The notes below the pieces were generated by a model that was not told the DNA's origin, ran no database searches, and saw only the letters and a list, made by a program, of their open reading frames with translations. Positions 7,180 through 13,793 of a DNA stretch of 13,793 bases are shown in pieces (positions within the stretch are counted from its first letter, which is position 1; each line of letters starts with the position of its first letter). The position numbers were made by a program, and so were the translations under genes. This DNA is from CAYRIF01 sp964424205. Lineage in GTDB: Bacteria; Bacteroidota; Bacteroidia; Cytophagales; Cyclobacteriaceae. The stretch spans positions 1-13,793 of the forward strand of contig CAYRIF010000074.1 in assembly GCA_964424205.1 (NCBI GenBank), read 5' to 3'.

Positions 7180-8157
7180 ATGCACAGAAGTAGGAGATTA
7201 CGGAAAAATGAAAACATCAGAAGATTGGTAAGAGAAACAAAGCTATCTGTAGATGATTTAGTATATCCCCTGTTCATTGAATCAGGCCAAAATATTGAAA
7301 CCGAAATTACTTCTATGCCTGGAATTAATCGTTATTCTTTGGACAGCATTGGTAAAGAATTAAAGGAGATAGTAAGCTTAAATATTCCAGCAGTAATGTT
7401 GTTTGGAATTCCGTCAGAAAAAGATGAGGAAGGTACCGAAACATGGAGTGATGAAGGAATCATACAACAGGCCGTTCGCTATATTAAAAAAAATTATCCC
7501 AGTTTATATATAATTACTGATGTGTGTTTCTGTGAATACACTTCTCACGGTCACTGTGGTGTTGTTCGCAACAATACAGTTGAAAATGACATGACATTAG
7601 CAAATATAGCGAAACAAGTAGTCTCACATGCTATGGCTGGCGTTGACATGGTAGCGCCTTCTGGCATGATGGACGGCACTGTTCAAGCAATACGGCAGGC
7701 GTTAGACCATCATGGTTTTTACGATTTACCTATCATGGCATATACCGTCAAATATGCTTCGTCGTTTTATGAGCCATTTAGAGATGCTGCCGGTGCTACT
7801 CCGGGATTTGGAGATAGAAAAACTTACCAGATGGATTCATCAAATAGAAATGAGGCTTTGCGCAGGGCTACTTATGATATTGATGAGGGTGCCGATATAT
7901 TAATAGTAAAACCTGCAATGACCTACTTGGATATTGTGAGAGATTTAAAAAATAATTTTAACACACCCATCGCTTGTTATAATGTAAGTGGCGAGTATTC
8001 AATGATAAAAGCTGCCGCAGAAAAAGGTTGGATTGATGAGCAAAAAATTATGCTAGAAAGTCTATTATCCATGAAACGTGCCGGGGCGGATATTATCATC
8101 ACCTATTTTGCAAAAGAGATGGCAAAAACTTTAGCAAACCAACAAAATGAGTTATAA
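7180..8157 (+). CDS. hemB: Porphobilinogen synthase (5-aminolevulinate dehydratase)
   Basis: Condenses two 5-aminolevulinate molecules to porphobilinogen, the monopyrrole of heme and siroheme. From ATG at 7180 the protein has 325 residues, the usual HemB size, and begins MHRSRRLRKNENIRRLVRET like other family members; an in-frame TTG at 7144 would add 12 atypical residues. Visible are the zinc-type cysteine motif DVCFCEYTSHGHC (Cys116, Cys118, Cys126), the first active lysine in TVKYASSFYEPF (Lys191) and the Schiff-base lysine in ILIVKPAMTYLDI (Lys244). The cysteines predict a zinc-using rather than a magnesium-only enzyme. It follows the kinase by 38 bases and overlaps hemL by 11, so translation of the two hem genes is probably coupled. 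A hem gene inside a nitrite operon suggests added tetrapyrrole supply for NirB siroheme. Confidence 0.96.
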   Translation: MHRSRRLRKNENIRRLVRETKLSVDDLVYPLFIESGQNIETEITSMPGINRYSLDSIGKELKEIVSLNIPAVMLFGIPSEKDEEGTETWSDEGIIQQAVRYIKKNYPSLYIITDVCFCEYTSHGHCGVVRNNTVENDMTLANIAKQVVSHAMAGVDMVAPSGMMDGTVQAIRQALDHHGFYDLPIMAYTVKYASSFYEPFRDAAGATPGFGDRKTYQMDSSNRNEALRRATYDIDEGADILIVKPAMTYLDIVRDLKNNFNTPIACYNVSGEYSMIKAAAEKGWIDEQKIMLESLLSMKRAGADIIITYFAKEMAKTLANQQNEL

Positions 8158-9436
8158 AAATTCTAACAAATTATATCAAAAAGGACTTAAGCATTTAGTT
8201 GGTGCTGTAAACTCACCGGTCAGGGCGTTTAAATCCGTTGGTGGCAATCCAATATTTATCAATAAAGCGAAGGGCAGTAGTATCATTGATGTCGATGGAA
8301 ATAGGTATGTGGATTATGTGCAATCTTATGGTCCAATGATTTTAGGACATCGACATAAAAAAGTGCAAAAGTCCATTCATAAAGCCTTGAAAAATGGCTA
8401 TTCTTTTGGCGCATCTACTAAAAGTGAAATAAAATTAGCACAGATTATTTGTGATGTTTTTCCGAGAATGGATAAACTCCGGTTTGTAAACTCAGGTACT
8501 GAAGCGGTATTAAGTGCGTTACGTTTGGCAAGAGCATTTACTGGTAAAAGTAAAATAATAAAATTTTCCGGTTGTTATCATGGTCATGTTGATGATTTAT
8601 TAGTTGCTGCTGGTTCAGGAGTAGCAACACTAAGTTTGCCTGATAGCAAAGGCATCCCTAAAGAGTCTATACAAAACACCCTAATTGCTGAATATAATGA
8701 CTTAGATAGCGTCAAAATTCATTTTGAAAATCATGCTGATATAGCTGGCGTTATTATTGAGCCCATTGCTGGAAACATGGGTGTAGTAGTACCCCAAGAT
8801 GATTTTATGAAGCGCTTAAAGTCATTAGTACAAGCGAATAACGCGTTGTTAATTATCGACGAAGTAATGACTGGGTTTCGGTCTAAATTTGGAGGTGCGC
8901 AGGAATTATTAAGTGTCGAAGCCGATATAACATGCCTTGGCAAGGTGATTGGAGGTGGCTTACCTGTCGGTGCGTATGGTGCACGCAACGAAATTATGGA
9001 AATGGTTGCCCCACTAGGTGAGGTGTACCAAGCTGGAACGCTATCAGGAAATCCAATTACTATGGCAGCTGGTATTGCAACCCTCATAGAATTAAAAAAG
9101 CAAAAACCATATAAAAAACTCAATGCTATAACTAAAACTCTTGAAACTATAGTACTCAAAGCAGCTGAAAAACACGGCGTAAATATACGTGTAAATAGGT
9201 TTGGCTCAATGATTTCTCCTTTTTTTACCAACGATATTGTAACTAATTTTTCTGAGGCAAAAAAATCAGATACTAAAAAGTTTGAAGTATTCTTTTGGAG
9301 CTTAATTAATAATGGGATTTATATACCACCTTCACAATTTGAAGCTTGGTTTTTATCATCTGCTATAACTAAAAAAGACATTATTAAGACAGAAAACGCC
9401 ATTAATATTGCCATGAAAGAGGTAAGTCGTTATTAA
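8147..9436 (+). CDS. hemL: Glutamate-1-semialdehyde 2,1-aminomutase
   Basis: PLP-dependent class-III aminotransferase fold enzyme converting glutamate-1-semialdehyde to 5-aminolevulinate, the substrate of HemB. The 429 residues match the usual length. Motifs include AVNSPVRAF (20-28), the cofactor-contact segment NSGTEAVLSALRLAR (115-129), YHGHVDD (144-150), the PLP-ring aspartate in LIIDEVMTGFR (Asp238), and the Schiff-base lysine in CLGKVIGGGLPVGAYG (Lys266). The AVNSPVRAF start and the YHGHVDD segment separate it from ordinary aminotransferases. ATG at 8147 lies inside the last codons of hemB in another frame, a typical translational-coupling overlap. The presence of hemL implies the C5 pathway from glutamyl-tRNA; its partner hemA is not in the window. 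It is the last gene of the rightward operon and ends 39 bases short of the converging sanA-like gene. Confidence 0.97.
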   Translation: MSYKNSNKLYQKGLKHLVGAVNSPVRAFKSVGGNPIFINKAKGSSIIDVDGNRYVDYVQSYGPMILGHRHKKVQKSIHKALKNGYSFGASTKSEIKLAQIICDVFPRMDKLRFVNSGTEAVLSALRLARAFTGKSKIIKFSGCYHGHVDDLLVAAGSGVATLSLPDSKGIPKESIQNTLIAEYNDLDSVKIHFENHADIAGVIIEPIAGNMGVVVPQDDFMKRLKSLVQANNALLIIDEVMTGFRSKFGGAQELLSVEADITCLGKVIGGGLPVGAYGARNEIMEMVAPLGEVYQAGTLSGNPITMAAGIATLIELKKQKPYKKLNAITKTLETIVLKAAEKHGVNIRVNRFGSMISPFFTNDIVTNFSEAKKSDTKKFEVFFWSLINNGIYIPPSQFEAWFLSSAITKKDIIKTENAINIAMKEVSRY

Positions 9437-9475
9437 TGAGGGTGCTATTTTCTAAGGAATCATTCGTTCTTGTGG

Positions 9476-10117
9476 TTAGATTTTAATTGTTTCTTCCTTT
9501 CCCGCAAATTTAGGTTTTTTATCCAACATGTATAGATCAATAATAGCTTTTGGTCTCGCTAACACCTCTCTTGCTAGGGTTTTAATTGATATAGAATACT
9601 TGGGAGATTGTGCCGTAAAAGCAATTGCATCTAAGTCATATTTATCAGCGATAAACAATGCCCTATACAAATGAAATTTTTGGGAAATAACAATAAATTT
9701 AGCTTGCCCAAAGATGTCATTACATCGCATGATTGAATCTAACGTGCGTAATCCTGCATAGTCCAAGGTTATCGCTGAGTCAGGAATCCCCATCTCAAGT
9801 AATGCCTCTTGCATATCTCTAGGTTCGTTATAGTATTTTGTACGGTTATCGCCACTTAGAATAAAGTGTTTAACCCTCCCAGCATGATAGAGTTTTGCTG
9901 CAGCTTCCATTCTATACTTAAAATATGGATTCTCATAACCCTGAGCGGTTTTTTTACTTGTTCCTAACACTAATGCAACATTATGTACAGGTACAGCCGT
10001 CACCTTTTCATAGATGCCTGCTTGTGTACTTAGAATCACCCAAACATTAGTGGTAACGATGAAACCTAGAATCAACGCGGTGAATATCAATAGGTATTTC
10101 AATGCTTTTTTAAACAC
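9476..10117 (-). CDS. SanA/YdcF-type membrane protein (DUF218 domain)
   Basis: A 213-residue protein with one N-terminal membrane helix (about residues 6-28) and a DUF218 domain outside or at the membrane. Family features are VALVLGTSKK (47-56), NPYFKYRMEAAAKLYHAGRVKHFILSG (64-90 region), the conserved NEPRDMQEALLEMGIP segment (97-112), TLDSIMRC (125-132) and ISQKFHLYRALFIA (144-157). Homologues in E. coli (SanA, ElyC, YdcF) are linked to envelope integrity and vancomycin tolerance; the biochemical activity is not settled as far as I know. The start is GTG at 10117, two bases after the trmH stop, so translation is probably coupled to trmH; this start leaves the membrane helix complete. Convergent with hemL and unrelated to the nitrite genes. 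Confidence 0.88.
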   Translation of the reverse strand: MFKKALKYLLIFTALILGFIVTTNVWVILSTQAGIYEKVTAVPVHNVALVLGTSKKTAQGYENPYFKYRMEAAAKLYHAGRVKHFILSGDNRTKYYNEPRDMQEALLEMGIPDSAITLDYAGLRTLDSIMRCNDIFGQAKFIVISQKFHLYRALFIADKYDLDAIAFTAQSPKYSISIKTLAREVLARPKAIIDLYMLDKKPKFAGKEETIKI

Positions 10118-10119
10118 AA

Positions 10120-10803
10120 TTATTTTAATCTCTTTATAAATTCCTGTTCCATCAACGCACTCCGTTCTACTATTTTTTTATACCAGTCGAGCCGTATTGT
10201 TTTCCTTTCCTCTTCACTTAATTGCCACGAAACCTCAGAAGTAAACAGTTTGGAGGTTAAAATATTTAAACAAACGGCTGCGCTCACTGAAAGATTGAAA
10301 CTTTCTGTAAAACCATACATCGGAATTTGTACTAATTCATCCGCTTGGTCAATGACTTCCTGTGTCAGTCCCTCATATTCCGTGCCAAAAAATAATGCCA
10401 CTTTATTGCTTATATCCACTTCATTAATTGATTTTCCATTGCTATCTGGAGAAGTTGCATAAATTTTGTAACCCTTTGATTTTAAGCCATTTATACAATC
10501 AATCGTATTATTTACTTCACTAGTATTGTACTGAATCACATCTACCCATTTAGAGGCTCCTTGCACTACTTGAGGGTTAAGGGTATAGGTGTTTTTATTC
10601 TCAATGATATGTAAGTCTTGAATGCCGAAACAGTCGCAGGTTCTCAATACGGCACTCGCATTTTGCGATTCGTAGATATCTTCCAATACAACTGTTAAAT
10701 GTCGTGTTCTATGTGATAAGACTTGCTCAATCAATTCCTTTTTATGCGCTGTTACATATTCAGAAAAAAATTCTAATAGTTGATTTTGTAACAGTTTATC
10801 CAT
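10120..10803 (-). CDS. trmH: SpoU/TrmH-family RNA 2'-O-methyltransferase, probably tRNA Gm18
   Basis: SPOUT-fold methyltransferase that uses S-adenosylmethionine to methylate a ribose 2'-hydroxyl. The 227-residue protein shows the three family motifs: motif 1 ESQNASAVLRTCDCFG (45-60) with Asn48 and the catalytic-type Arg54, motif 2 LFFGTEYEGLTQEVIDQADE (137-156), and motif 3 MYGFTESFNLSVSAAVCL (162-179), which together form the trefoil-knot cofactor site. The N-terminus and the C-terminal helix with DWYKKIVERSALMEQEF (206-222) resemble TrmH, the tRNA guanosine-18 enzyme, more than the larger RlmB with its ribosome-binding N-domain. Substrate assignment is therefore likely, not certain. First gene of a two-gene unit with the sanA-like gene; 141 bases separate its ATG from the parC stop. 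Confidence 0.9.
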   Translation of the reverse strand: MDKLLQNQLLEFFSEYVTAHKKELIEQVLSHRTRHLTVVLEDIYESQNASAVLRTCDCFGIQDLHIIENKNTYTLNPQVVQGASKWVDVIQYNTSEVNNTIDCINGLKSKGYKIYATSPDSNGKSINEVDISNKVALFFGTEYEGLTQEVIDQADELVQIPMYGFTESFNLSVSAAVCLNILTSKLFTSEVSWQLSEEERKTIRLDWYKKIVERSALMEQEFIKRLK

Positions 10804-10864
10804 GTTTATCTTTTTACAATTGACATAACCGAATGTATTCTCAAGTATTCCATGGTTTTTTAAA

Positions 10865-10908
10865 AACTATATTTAATACTATAGTTGGTCTGTGGAGACA
10901 CAGACCAA
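10865..10908 (-). terminator. Tandem hairpins behind parC, probable terminator
   Basis: On the parC transcript the first hairpin is a perfect 10-base stem (TTGGTCTGTG with its complement; 10885-10894 and 10899-10908) around a 4-base loop. Directly after it comes a weaker 7-base stem (AACTATA at 10865-10871 and TATAGTT at 10880-10886) with an 8-base loop, followed by a short T run. The two stems share bases 10885-10886, so they compete slightly. Lying 37 bases past the parC stop, this is best read as its terminator. Confidence 0.65.
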
Positions 10909-10944
10909 GGAAAAGAAAAAGGGGAGAAGTTGATTTTCCACTTC

Positions 10945-13638
10945 CTAAAAATCTAACTCAATGGTCTGTCCTGCCGCAAAGCCCTTGTCATCATCCTTTT
11001 TACTATCCTTTGGTTTTTTCTTCGACACCTTTGTTTCTTTTGGCGCACTTGCCACTGCCTTTTCATCGGGAATCAAGGGCAGTTGCGAAGGCGTAGCTTT
11101 TGGGATTTCAGGTGCAGCAACAGGCTTTTTGTGTTCTTCGCTTTTTAACAATTTCACCTTTTTCACCGTGTACTGTGACAGGCGATTACCAATGGCTTTC
11201 CATCCCTTCACATCAATAATATCAGCCATTCCTAATGTTAGTTTGGCTTTTTCCTTTGATTTTCCTTTGACTATATCAACTTCAATGAGCGGACTAATAT
11301 CGGTAGACACTAGCAGCATTTTCGAACCTTGCTCTTCACTAATAAAGCTGTATATTTTGTTCATACTTTTTGCTTCAACTAAAAATCTTTTAACGTAATA
11401 ATTCTTACTTTTTCCATCATAATGAACACAAGAAATTGTTTTTTCAGGTTCAAACTTCTCTAACAACGCAATTTTACCTGGATCATAGCGGTTGGTAATT
11501 TCATAAGAAGTAAGTTCATAACTTCCTTCTTTATAAATCACCAGTATATTATCTTCACTATTGAAGTTTCCCAAATCTATGCCTCGCCCCTCCTTGTTTA
11601 ACCTACCTACAGCACTATCATACCAAATTTGAAGTCCGCTCAATGTGGATATACCAGCTGCTTTGAGTGCTACTTTCCGCACACCATAACGGGTCAAAAT
11701 ATTACCACCTGCTCCCCTACCCTTTATTTCTATATCAGCAAAATTAAAATCAAATACCTTTTTACGTGCCTTGCTACCTGAGGTGAGTTTCACTGTGACA
11801 ATTTCTGCTTCACCATTTGGATTGGCGGATAAATATAACACTTTTGAGCCTTTAGCACTCTTGGTAAGCTCGTATTCCTTGTCTCTTGTAATTGCCAAAA
11901 GATTGAAACGCTTGACCATGGCACGTCCAGTTTTTCCATCGGCGTAGATCAGGTTATAGACCATTCGCTCGTCTCCTTTCTTCCAAACACCTGCATATAG
12001 AATGTCCTTGCCCATAAAAACTTTGTCTGCAATTCTTGACACCATGCATTTGCCATCACGTCGAATCACAATAATATTATCAATGTCAGAACATTCAGAT
12101 ATAAACTCATCTTTTTTCAGCCCATACCCAATAAAACCATCCTTTCTATTCACATAGAGCTTCTGATTGTTGGCTGCTACAATGGTGGCTTTGATGGTGT
12201 CAAACGATTTTATTTCTGTTTTCCGCTCTCTCCCTTTTCCGTATTTATCTAATAACCCTTGAAAATAGCTAATGGAATAATCTGTAATATTAGCGAGGTG
12301 ATGTTCCGTTTCCTTCAGTTCTTCTTCCAGCCGTTTCATTAACTCATCTGCTTTGAACTTATCAAATTTAGAAATTCTCTTAATCTTAATCTCCGTCAGC
12401 CTTACAATATCCTCTTCTGTAATTTCTCTGTAAAACTGTTTCTTATACGGGTCTAAACCTTTATCAATGGTAGAGATGACAGCCTCCCAAGTTTCAGATT
12501 CTTCAATGTCTCTATAAATCTTATTTTCAATGAATATTTTTTCTAAAGAAGAAAATAGAATTTTCTCTAGCAACCCAGCCTTTTTTATTTCTAATTCTTT
12601 GGTCAAAAGCGCAACGGTATGTGCTGTATTTTGCTTTAGAATTTCATTAACCGACATAAAAACTGGTTTGTCGTCGATAATAACGCAAGCATTTGGCGAT
12701 ATAGACACTTCGCAACCTGTGAAGGCATAAAGGGCATCAATTGCAATATCAGGCGACACCCCAGGTGCTAAAGTAATCTGAACTTCCACTTCTTTGGCAG
12801 TATTATCTACAACTTGCTTGATTTTTATTTTTCCCTTTTCATTGGCTTTAATGATAGAATCTATCAACCCTGTGGTGGTGGTGCCGAAGGGAATGTCTTT
12901 CACCAATAAAACCTTCTTATCTACCGCTTCAATTGTTGCCCTGACTTTTATTCTACCTCCACGTACTCCTTGGTTGTAATCTGAAAAATCTGCCATCCCT
13001 CCTGTAGGAAAATCAGGATAGATTTTTGAGTTTTTTCCTTTTAATATACTGATTGATGCCTTGATTAGTTCTATAAAATTATGTGGTAAAATTTTGGTTG
13101 AAAGTCCTACGGCAATTCCTTCTACGCCTTGTGCCAATAGCAACGGAAATTTAACTGGCAATGTGACTGGTTCTTTTTTTCTTCCATCATAGGACAACTG
13201 CCATTCTGTGGTTTGTGCATTGTAGAGTATTTCTAAGGCGAATTTTGAAGGACGTGCTTCGATATACCTTGGCGCTGCCGCCCGATCCCCTGTTCTAATG
13301 TCTCCCCAGTTTCCTTGGGTATCTATCAACAACTCTTTTTGCCCGAGGCTAATCATGGCATCACCAATGGAAGCATCGCCATGCGGATGGTACTGCATGG
13401 TTTGACCAATGACATTGGCAACTTTATTATACCTTCCATCATCCATTTCTTTCAGCGCATGCATGATTCTACGCTGTACTGGTTTGAACCCATCTTCAAT
13501 ATATGGAACCGCTCGTTCTAGAATTACATACGATGCGTAATCCAAAAACCACTCTTCATACATTCCTGAAACAGGTGTCACATCATGTATCTTATCTTCG
13601 TTAGGGCTTCCTAGGCCATTGTTATTTTCTTCTGTCAT
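10945..13638 (-). CDS. parC: DNA topoisomerase IV subunit A
   Basis: Cleavage and rejoining subunit of a type IIA topoisomerase, acting with ParE to unlink daughter chromosomes. The 897-residue protein opens with the breakage-reunion domain: DYASYVILERAVPYIEDGFK (33-52), YHPHGDASIGDAM (83-95) and the catalytic tyrosine in AAAPRYIEAR (Tyr125, preceded by Arg124). The C-terminal half is a beta-pinwheel domain. It lacks a canonical GyrA box (QRRGGKG); only a degenerate KGRGAGG appears at about residues 639-645, which favours ParC over GyrA. A charged, lysine- and proline-rich tail of about 60 residues ends in IELDF, a disordered extension. The ATG at 13638 precedes the conserved domain by a normal short lead. 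No parE is in the window; it may lie beyond the right edge. Flanked upstream by repeats and downstream by tandem hairpins. Confidence 0.93.
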   Translation of the reverse strand: MTEENNNGLGSPNEDKIHDVTPVSGMYEEWFLDYASYVILERAVPYIEDGFKPVQRRIMHALKEMDDGRYNKVANVIGQTMQYHPHGDASIGDAMISLGQKELLIDTQGNWGDIRTGDRAAAPRYIEARPSKFALEILYNAQTTEWQLSYDGRKKEPVTLPVKFPLLLAQGVEGIAVGLSTKILPHNFIELIKASISILKGKNSKIYPDFPTGGMADFSDYNQGVRGGRIKVRATIEAVDKKVLLVKDIPFGTTTTGLIDSIIKANEKGKIKIKQVVDNTAKEVEVQITLAPGVSPDIAIDALYAFTGCEVSISPNACVIIDDKPVFMSVNEILKQNTAHTVALLTKELEIKKAGLLEKILFSSLEKIFIENKIYRDIEESETWEAVISTIDKGLDPYKKQFYREITEEDIVRLTEIKIKRISKFDKFKADELMKRLEEELKETEHHLANITDYSISYFQGLLDKYGKGRERKTEIKSFDTIKATIVAANNQKLYVNRKDGFIGYGLKKDEFISECSDIDNIIVIRRDGKCMVSRIADKVFMGKDILYAGVWKKGDERMVYNLIYADGKTGRAMVKRFNLLAITRDKEYELTKSAKGSKVLYLSANPNGEAEIVTVKLTSGSKARKKVFDFNFADIEIKGRGAGGNILTRYGVRKVALKAAGISTLSGLQIWYDSAVGRLNKEGRGIDLGNFNSEDNILVIYKEGSYELTSYEITNRYDPGKIALLEKFEPEKTISCVHYDGKSKNYYVKRFLVEAKSMNKIYSFISEEQGSKMLLVSTDISPLIEVDIVKGKSKEKAKLTLGMADIIDVKGWKAIGNRLSQYTVKKVKLLKSEEHKKPVAAPEIPKATPSQLPLIPDEKAVASAPKETKVSKKKPKDSKKDDDKGFAAGQTIELDF

Positions 13639-13657
13639 TTCACTATTTTAACTACAA

Positions 13658-13793
13658 TAAGTCTTATTTCTATTTTCTCTCACCCACCGTAGCTTTAGCG
13701 TAGGCGGGGTCTTATTTTTACCATATAAGATTCATATAAGTTGTTTTGTCTAAGTCTTATTTCTATTTTCTTTTCTCTCACCCACCGAAGCCT
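13658..13793. repeat. Short interspersed repeat, one full copy and one cut by the window edge
   Basis: TAAGTCTTATTTCTATTTTC starts at 13658 and again at 13751. In both copies it leads into CTCTCACCCACCG (ending 13689 and 13787), the second copy having five extra bases (TTTTC). The first copy continues at 13690-13709 as an imperfect palindrome, CCCACC facing GGCGGG around AGCTTTAGC; the second is cut after GAAGCCT. A partial third GTCTTATTT lies at 13709-13717. The GC-rich core stands out from the AT-rich surroundings, as in REP- or MITE-like elements. Confidence 0.65.
13722..13740. repeat. Direct repeat CATATAAG, 11-base period
   Basis: CATATAAG occurs at 13722-13729 and 13733-13740 between the two larger repeat copies and about 85 bases upstream of the parC start codon. 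One-turn spacing could mark a regulator site, but the sequence is simple and no promoter element could be tied to it. Confidence 0.3.

Noticed and set aside
8731..9231. 166-codon open frame on the minus strand
   Set aside because: It lies wholly antisense to hemL, whose protein is conserved end to end; the translation shows no recognisable family and reflects hemL codon use.
9437..9475. Bidirectional terminator between hemL and the sanA-like gene
   Set aside because: Only a weak mismatched stem (GGAATCATTC region) with too small a loop and no T run could be formed.
10833..11096. 87-codon plus-strand frame across the parC terminator
   Set aside because: It is antisense to the lysine-rich ParC tail and the hairpins; low-complexity translation without family resemblance.
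1..13793. tRNA, rRNA, CRISPR or insertion-sequence signatures
   Set aside because: No cloverleaf-like segment, regularly spaced repeat array or transposase-like protein was seen; nearly all bases are in recognised genes.

Overview
The window reads as chromosomal DNA of a Bacteroidota bacterium. It is AT-rich, shows almost no Shine-Dalgarno sequences, carries promoter elements of the TAnnTTTG type known from that phylum, and encodes a ParC of the Bacteroidota kind (possibly Chitinophagales; that finer placement is only an impression). No tRNA, rRNA, CRISPR array or insertion sequence was recognised, and no stretch longer than about 160 bases lacks a gene.

The left two thirds (1-9436) is a nitrate/nitrite locus built around one divergent control region (2100-2214). 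Leftward run cobA (uroporphyrinogen-III C-methyltransferase, first step to siroheme) and narK (nitrate/nitrite transporter, cut off by the window edge). Rightward runs a tight six-gene row: nirB and nirD (NADH nitrite reductase), a DUF4202 protein of unknown function, a membrane PAS histidine kinase with a NarX-like kinase core, hemB and hemL. Gaps are 11 to 38 bases, and hemB/hemL overlap. Together these genes import nitrate or nitrite, reduce nitrite to ammonium, start siroheme synthesis for NirB and supply tetrapyrrole precursors. Not in the window are nitrate reductase, hemA, hemC, hemD, a precorrin-2 dehydrogenase/ferrochelatase and the kinase's response regulator.

The control region is notable: a long inverted repeat holds one TAGTTTTG promoter element in each arm, 27 and 28 bases from the two start codons, with neither promoter showing a clear -33 element and a 10-base-phased direct repeat between them.

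The right third (9476-13638) is leftward housekeeping DNA: parC (topoisomerase IV subunit A) with tandem hairpins behind it, then trmH (tRNA 2'-O-methyltransferase) and a SanA/YdcF-type membrane protein, which are nearly contiguous. Upstream of parC, 13658-13793 holds a short interspersed repeat in one full and one window-truncated copy.

Most of the content is recognisable. The parts least explained are the DUF4202 gene, the kinase without a visible partner, the symmetric divergent promoter, the soluble insert in NarK and the repeat upstream of parC.
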